From Juglans regia (lineage: Eukaryota; Streptophyta; Magnoliopsida; Fagales; Juglandaceae): a stretch of 64,000 nucleotides of DNA. The notes under the pieces are model-generated. The model saw only the letters and a list, made by a program, of their open reading frames with translations. It was not told where the DNA came from and did not search any database. The stretch covers positions 31,747,838 through 31,811,837 of the forward strand of contig NC_049901.1 of assembly GCF_001411555.2 (NCBI RefSeq), in the 5' to 3' direction. Within the stretch, counting starts at the first letter, position 1. Each line of letters begins with the position of its first letter. Position numbers and translations under genes: made by a program. Below, in pieces: positions 60,700 to 64,000 of this stretch.

Positions 60700-61168
60700 G
60701 GGTTGTTATTTGGACAATTTCGGATGGGTTGTTCTGAAGAGGCTTTGAATATTTAAATCAGAAGCAAAGTTAGGAATGTGATGGATTGGTGCTATTTGTG
60801 TAAAAAGAATGGAGAATCAGTAGACCACTTATTATTGCATTGTAAGATGACAAGGGTGTTGTGGGAACTGTTAGTAGCGTGGAAGATGATTCCGTTGTGC
60901 ATCATGTGGTGTATTTGGTCGGAAAGAAATGAGCGGTGTTTTGAAGATAGGGAGCGTACAATGGCGGAGTTGCAGAATTTTTTCGTACACACTTTAATGC
61001 TTTGGTTTTCAGCCATTGTACTTAATGGAAACAATGTGCATGACTTCTTGTCTTTAATCTCTTGATCTTAGAATGCATTTAGGTTTCTTTTGTATACTTC
61101 CTGTGTACACGGGTTATGCTTATTTCATTTGTATCAATAAAATTACTTTTACTTATAAAAAAAAATAC
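60700..61168 (+). mobile_element. LINE 3' tail inside the hAT-like element (plus strand)
   Basis: Translates as MMDWCYLCKKNGESVDHLLL and MWCIWSERNERCFEDRERTM, the zf-RVT end of a LINE ORF2. It is followed by a 3' UTR ending ACTTATAAAAAAAAA at about 61153-61167. It is 5'-truncated, as expected for target-primed insertion. Confidence 0.85.
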
Positions 61169-61560
61169 TAAAGTATAATAATATGTAATTAGGCACTAGA
61201 AAGTCTGTTATATAATTAAGTTAGAAATAAAACATTAGTATAATAACATGTAATTAGACACTATAGTATAAGTTTTGTGTAGAAATAACTAATAAGTTTA
61301 GTATAATAAGTTAATAACACATAATACTAATTTACTAAAGTATAATAACATATAATTAGACACTGAAAATAAGTCTAGTGTATAAATAAGTTGACGCTTA
61401 TAATATAATAACATGTAATAGTATAGTATAATAACATGTAATTAGACACTAAAAATAATATGTAATTCTATAGTATGATAACATGTAATTAGACACTATA
61501 GTAGAAATCTTGTATAAAAATAAGTCAGATATTAGTATAAAAGTAAATTAGCAGTGAATG
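61169..61560. repeat. AT-rich interspersed or tandem repeat (ATAACATGTAATTAGACACTA)
   Basis: ATAACATGTAATTAGACACT occurs several times (about 61244, 61340 as a variant, 61431, 61468) with TAGTATAATAA and AAATAAGT words between. Similar words occur at 59690-59770 near the left end of the same hAT-like element. Spacing is irregular. Confidence 0.8.
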
Positions 61561-61754
61561 ATTTAGTTTTAATTTTTAATTTTTTGGAAAAATTGAAATT
61601 TGAAAGCCCACAAAAATAATTTTTTAAAATGGGCTAAATATGACTCTAAAAAAAACCTAAAGCTGAAAGCCCAAATTTGATTTTGCTTTGACAAGTTGGA
61701 GTTGGAGTCGGATTTAGGGGAATCTGACTCCGACTTTGTCGGTGCTCACCCCTA

Positions 61755-62444
61755 CTTACGAACTGTATGAGCAAGGTGATGGAACAAATTATCTATAAGC
61801 CCCAAAATGCCTTTGTTCGGTGGAGAAAACTCCTTGATTTGGTGCTTATTGCTAATGAATGTTTAGATAGTCGCAAGAGGGAGGGTGTTCCAAGTGTTTT
61901 TTGTAAGCTTGACATGGAAAAGGTATATGATCACGTGAATTGGGATTCCCTTTTCTACATGCTTGGGAGATGTGGTTTTCATGGATTATGCATTGTGTTT
62001 CTATTGCCCAGTTTTTGGTGTTGGTTAATGGTAACCTTGGTGGTTTTTTCCATAGCTCTCATGGTCATGGTTAGAGATAGGGGATCCTTTGTCCCCATTC
62101 ATTTTTGTCATTATCATGGAGGTGTTGGGTTGGATGGTGGAGGCCGTTGTTTTGGTTGGGGATTTCTTTCAAGCTTCTTGGTAATCCTAATAATGGGTCT
62201 ATTACACTTTTTCATCTTCTTTTTGTAGATGACTGTTATTTTTTGTAATGCAGATCGTGGTCAGATTCAAGCCTTAAGGGTTGTGTTATTACTTAAGGTG
62301 AATCTTGGAAAGTCGAGATGGTTTCGGTGGGAGTGGTGCGCAACATCAATAGTTTGGCAAGTTTGTTGGGTTGTAAAGTTGCTTCTTTACCTTTGAAATA
62401 TTTAGGCCTTTCGTTGGGGGTGCCTTTTAAGGCTAATGCTATAT
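61755..62444 (+). mobile_element. LINE fragment, part 2 (plus strand), RT region
   Basis: Resumes the RT coding sequence with MSKVMEQIIYKPQNAFVRWR, LIANECLDSRKREGVPSVF and KLDMEKVYDHVNWDSLF. In other frames it carries on to the region before the conserved LPLGLPFKA-type block (here LSLGVPFKANAI). Several frameshifts. It is interrupted again at about 62445. Confidence 0.85.
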
Positions 62445-63470
62445 TGTTTGATAAGTAAAAGTATATTAATAAAAGAATAGGCAAAAGCCATGTTCAGTAC
62501 AAAAGTGAGTCCTAACTACGTAGGAGCCATAGATACAAGGAAATCATGGAAATCTTGCCCATTAAAATTAACGGCAATGGCCCAAGTACAAAGAGTTCTA
62601 AAGAAAAAAGCTTTAAGTTCCCCCATCGATCTCTCTTTATCCTCGAACGTTCGTTCATTGCGCTCCTGCCATACACACCATATGATGCAAATAGGAAGCA
62701 TCTTCCATACAGTCTTGATCTGTTGATTACCTCTCAGGTCTGTCCAACTAGCCAACGTTGCCACTACTGACGCAGGCATAACCCAATCCAAGTCTAGCCT
62801 ACTAAATACCTCATTCCAAATCCCATGAGCTACCTCACAATGTAGTAGTAGATGATCCACTGATTCTCTCTCGTTCCTACACATACAACACCAATTGGTG
62901 ATGATCACCCTCCGTCTCCTCAAATTATCTGTTGTGAGGATCTTGCCCAAGGAAGTGGCCCAGACAAAAAAAACTGCTTTGAGAGGCGCCTTATGTCTCC
63001 AAATCCTTTTCCAGGGAAATTGAGTTGGAAGCTCTTGTGACAGGGATTTATAAAACGAACAAACCGAGAACATACCTTTACCAGTAACCATCCACCACAA
63101 AAAATCAGCACGCTGGTTACTTGTTTTGAAAGAATACAAGAGGCTGAAAAAAGTTGCAAAACTGTCCATTTCCCAATCATGAGCCGCCCGACTAAAATTG
63201 ATGTTCCATTGGATCTGTTCCCCCACTATCACCATGACTTCCTCCACTGAGATATCCTTGTCACTTGCAATCCTGAAGAGCGCAGGAAATAGATCCTTTA
63301 GAGCACAATTACCACACCAAGTATCATACCAGAATTTGATCTTAGTCCCATCTCCTAGACAATATCTTGTGTGGCGAGAGAAAACCCCCATCCTCTTCTT
63401 ATATGCTTCCACAAACCCATTCCATGTGCCCCTCTCTCTTCATTGGTACACCAACCTCCCTATAAGCCAC
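62445..63470 (-). mobile_element. LINE 3' fragment nested in the plus-strand LINE (minus strand)
   Basis: The minus strand carries a 298-codon open frame (63412-62516) with [60 protein letters not shown] and IWCVWQERNERTFEDKERSM, the zf-RVT end of ORF2. The 3' end (TTTACTTATCAAA, complement) lies at 62445-62460. It interrupts the plus-strand LINE between ANAI and WDGVVEKVEK. This is the best-preserved LINE fragment in the FANCD2 region. Confidence 0.88.
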
Positions 63471-63808
63471 CATATTATATGGGATGGGGTTGTTGAGAAA
63501 GTTGAGAAAATGCTAGCTGGTTGGAAGCAGCTATATTTATCTAAAGGGGGCAGAACTACTTCAGTTAAGAGTATGCTTTCCAATCTCCCAACTTACTTTC
63601 TATTGTTTTTTCCATTGCATGCAAGGGTGGCCAACCAGATCGAGAAGTTATTTTGTGTCTTCCTGTGGGGTGGAGTGGGAGAGGAAACTAAATTCCATAT
63701 TGCTAGTTGGAATAAAATTTGTTCTCCTATTTCGGTTGGAGGTTCGGGGGGTTCGTAATTTGAGGTTCTTTAATAAAGCTTTATTGGGGAAGTGGTTATA
63801 GAGTGTCG
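63471..63808 (+). mobile_element. LINE fragment, part 3 (plus strand)
   Basis: Resumes as [39 protein letters not shown] and IASWNKICSPISVGG, the segment after the RT active site, and breaks after ALLGKWL at about 63800. With parts 1 and 2 it forms one plus-strand LINE broken by two later insertions, and probably a third at 63809. Confidence 0.85.
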
Positions 63809-64000
63809 GATTTCTAGGAAATAAGTTAGGAAACTCTGTTTTAAATATGTCGGTTTTCTAGTAGTTATTTCAGATTTTAAATATTTCTGTTTCCTGTTTT
63901 ATAGCCTAGAAATTGCTGATTTGATTTACTGATTAGGTGGCCTTCCTGATTTGGTGGCCTTCCTTTTCTATTTATATTGTAATCGTTTATGTTGGAAATT
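63809..64000. mobile_element. candidate LTR start, cut by window end
   Basis: At 63809 LINE coding sequence is replaced by TGTCGGATTTCTAGGAAATA, an AT-rich stretch with repeated TTTCTAG/TCCTG words and no coding capacity. The TG start and abrupt break of the LINE suggest the 5' end of an LTR, but its other end lies outside the window. Confidence 0.35.

Larger units (their letters stand above)
59579..61754. mobile_element. hAT-like non-autonomous element inserted in the LINE
   Basis: Termini TAGGGCTGAG (59579) and, complemented, TAGGGGTGAG (61754) are inverted repeats with one mismatch, followed inward on both sides by ATCCGACTCC-type subterminal words. The flanks CTTGCTAA (59571-59578) and CTTACGAA (61755-61762) form an 8-bp duplication with two mismatches, the size expected for hAT. 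No transposase is encoded. It contains a LINE tail and an AT-rich repeat region of its own. Confidence 0.8.

Noticed and set aside
62516..63412. 298-codon host gene on the minus strand
   Set aside because: Its motifs are those of the zf-RVT end of LINE ORF2, and it is nested in another LINE.

Overview
This is a plant nuclear genome window, from a eudicot and probably a woody one. The evidence is one intronless PLS-class pentatricopeptide-repeat (PPR) gene, a spliced FANCD2 gene with plant-like exon content, and plant Ty1/copia, L1-type LINE, hAT-like and MITE insertions. A MITE at about 25.24-25.43 kb has terminal sequences I associate with Fagales (walnut/hickory type) genomes. That taxonomic hint rests on memory and is weak. 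There is no bacterial, organellar or CRISPR-type content.

Layout. 1-3290: 3' two thirds of a decayed copia pol (protease, integrase, RT, RNase H), cut by the window edge. 3291-11841: gene-free sequence carrying two related solo-LTR-like elements in inverted orientation (4521-7118 minus, 7814-10545 plus); only the first has a 61-bp tandem array. 11842-24767: a complete but decayed copia element with both LTRs, a PBS matching initiator tRNA-Met, a polypurine tract and a near-perfect 5-bp target duplication. Its RNase H is split by a 5.6-kb TG...CA element (17467-23044) that holds several satellite-like arrays. 24768-26134: intergenic, with a MITE and an AT-rich tract. 26135-31772: a full-length L1-type LINE on the minus strand with an 11-bp perfect target-site duplication and a frameshifted ORF2. 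32388-34607: the PPR gene. 34608-47958: repeat-rich intergenic DNA with a possible hAT remnant, another long LTR-like element (about 36904-40954), and a multi-period minisatellite region (43.1-45.4 kb) that repeats a GGTAAGT motif. A 191-bp MITE lies just upstream of the next gene.

47959 to the right edge: FANCD2, a DNA crosslink-repair gene. I can assemble 14 exons (about 741 codons) whose phases all match. They correspond to roughly the N-terminal half of the protein and include the equivalent of the monoubiquitinated lysine. Intron 2 holds about 4 kb of nested, opposed LINE fragments. After exon 14 (57819) there are more than 6 kb of nested LINE and hAT-like insertions, and no further exon is visible before the window ends. 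The gene therefore either continues beyond 64000 across a very large intron or is truncated.

Only the PPR gene and FANCD2 look like host genes. Almost everything else is layered mobile DNA, and the insertion order can be read in several places. I did not find a convincing new biological system. The points most worth following up are the state of FANCD2, the U1-complementary motif array, the satellite arrays inside LTR-like elements, and the overlapping upstream ORF of the PPR gene.
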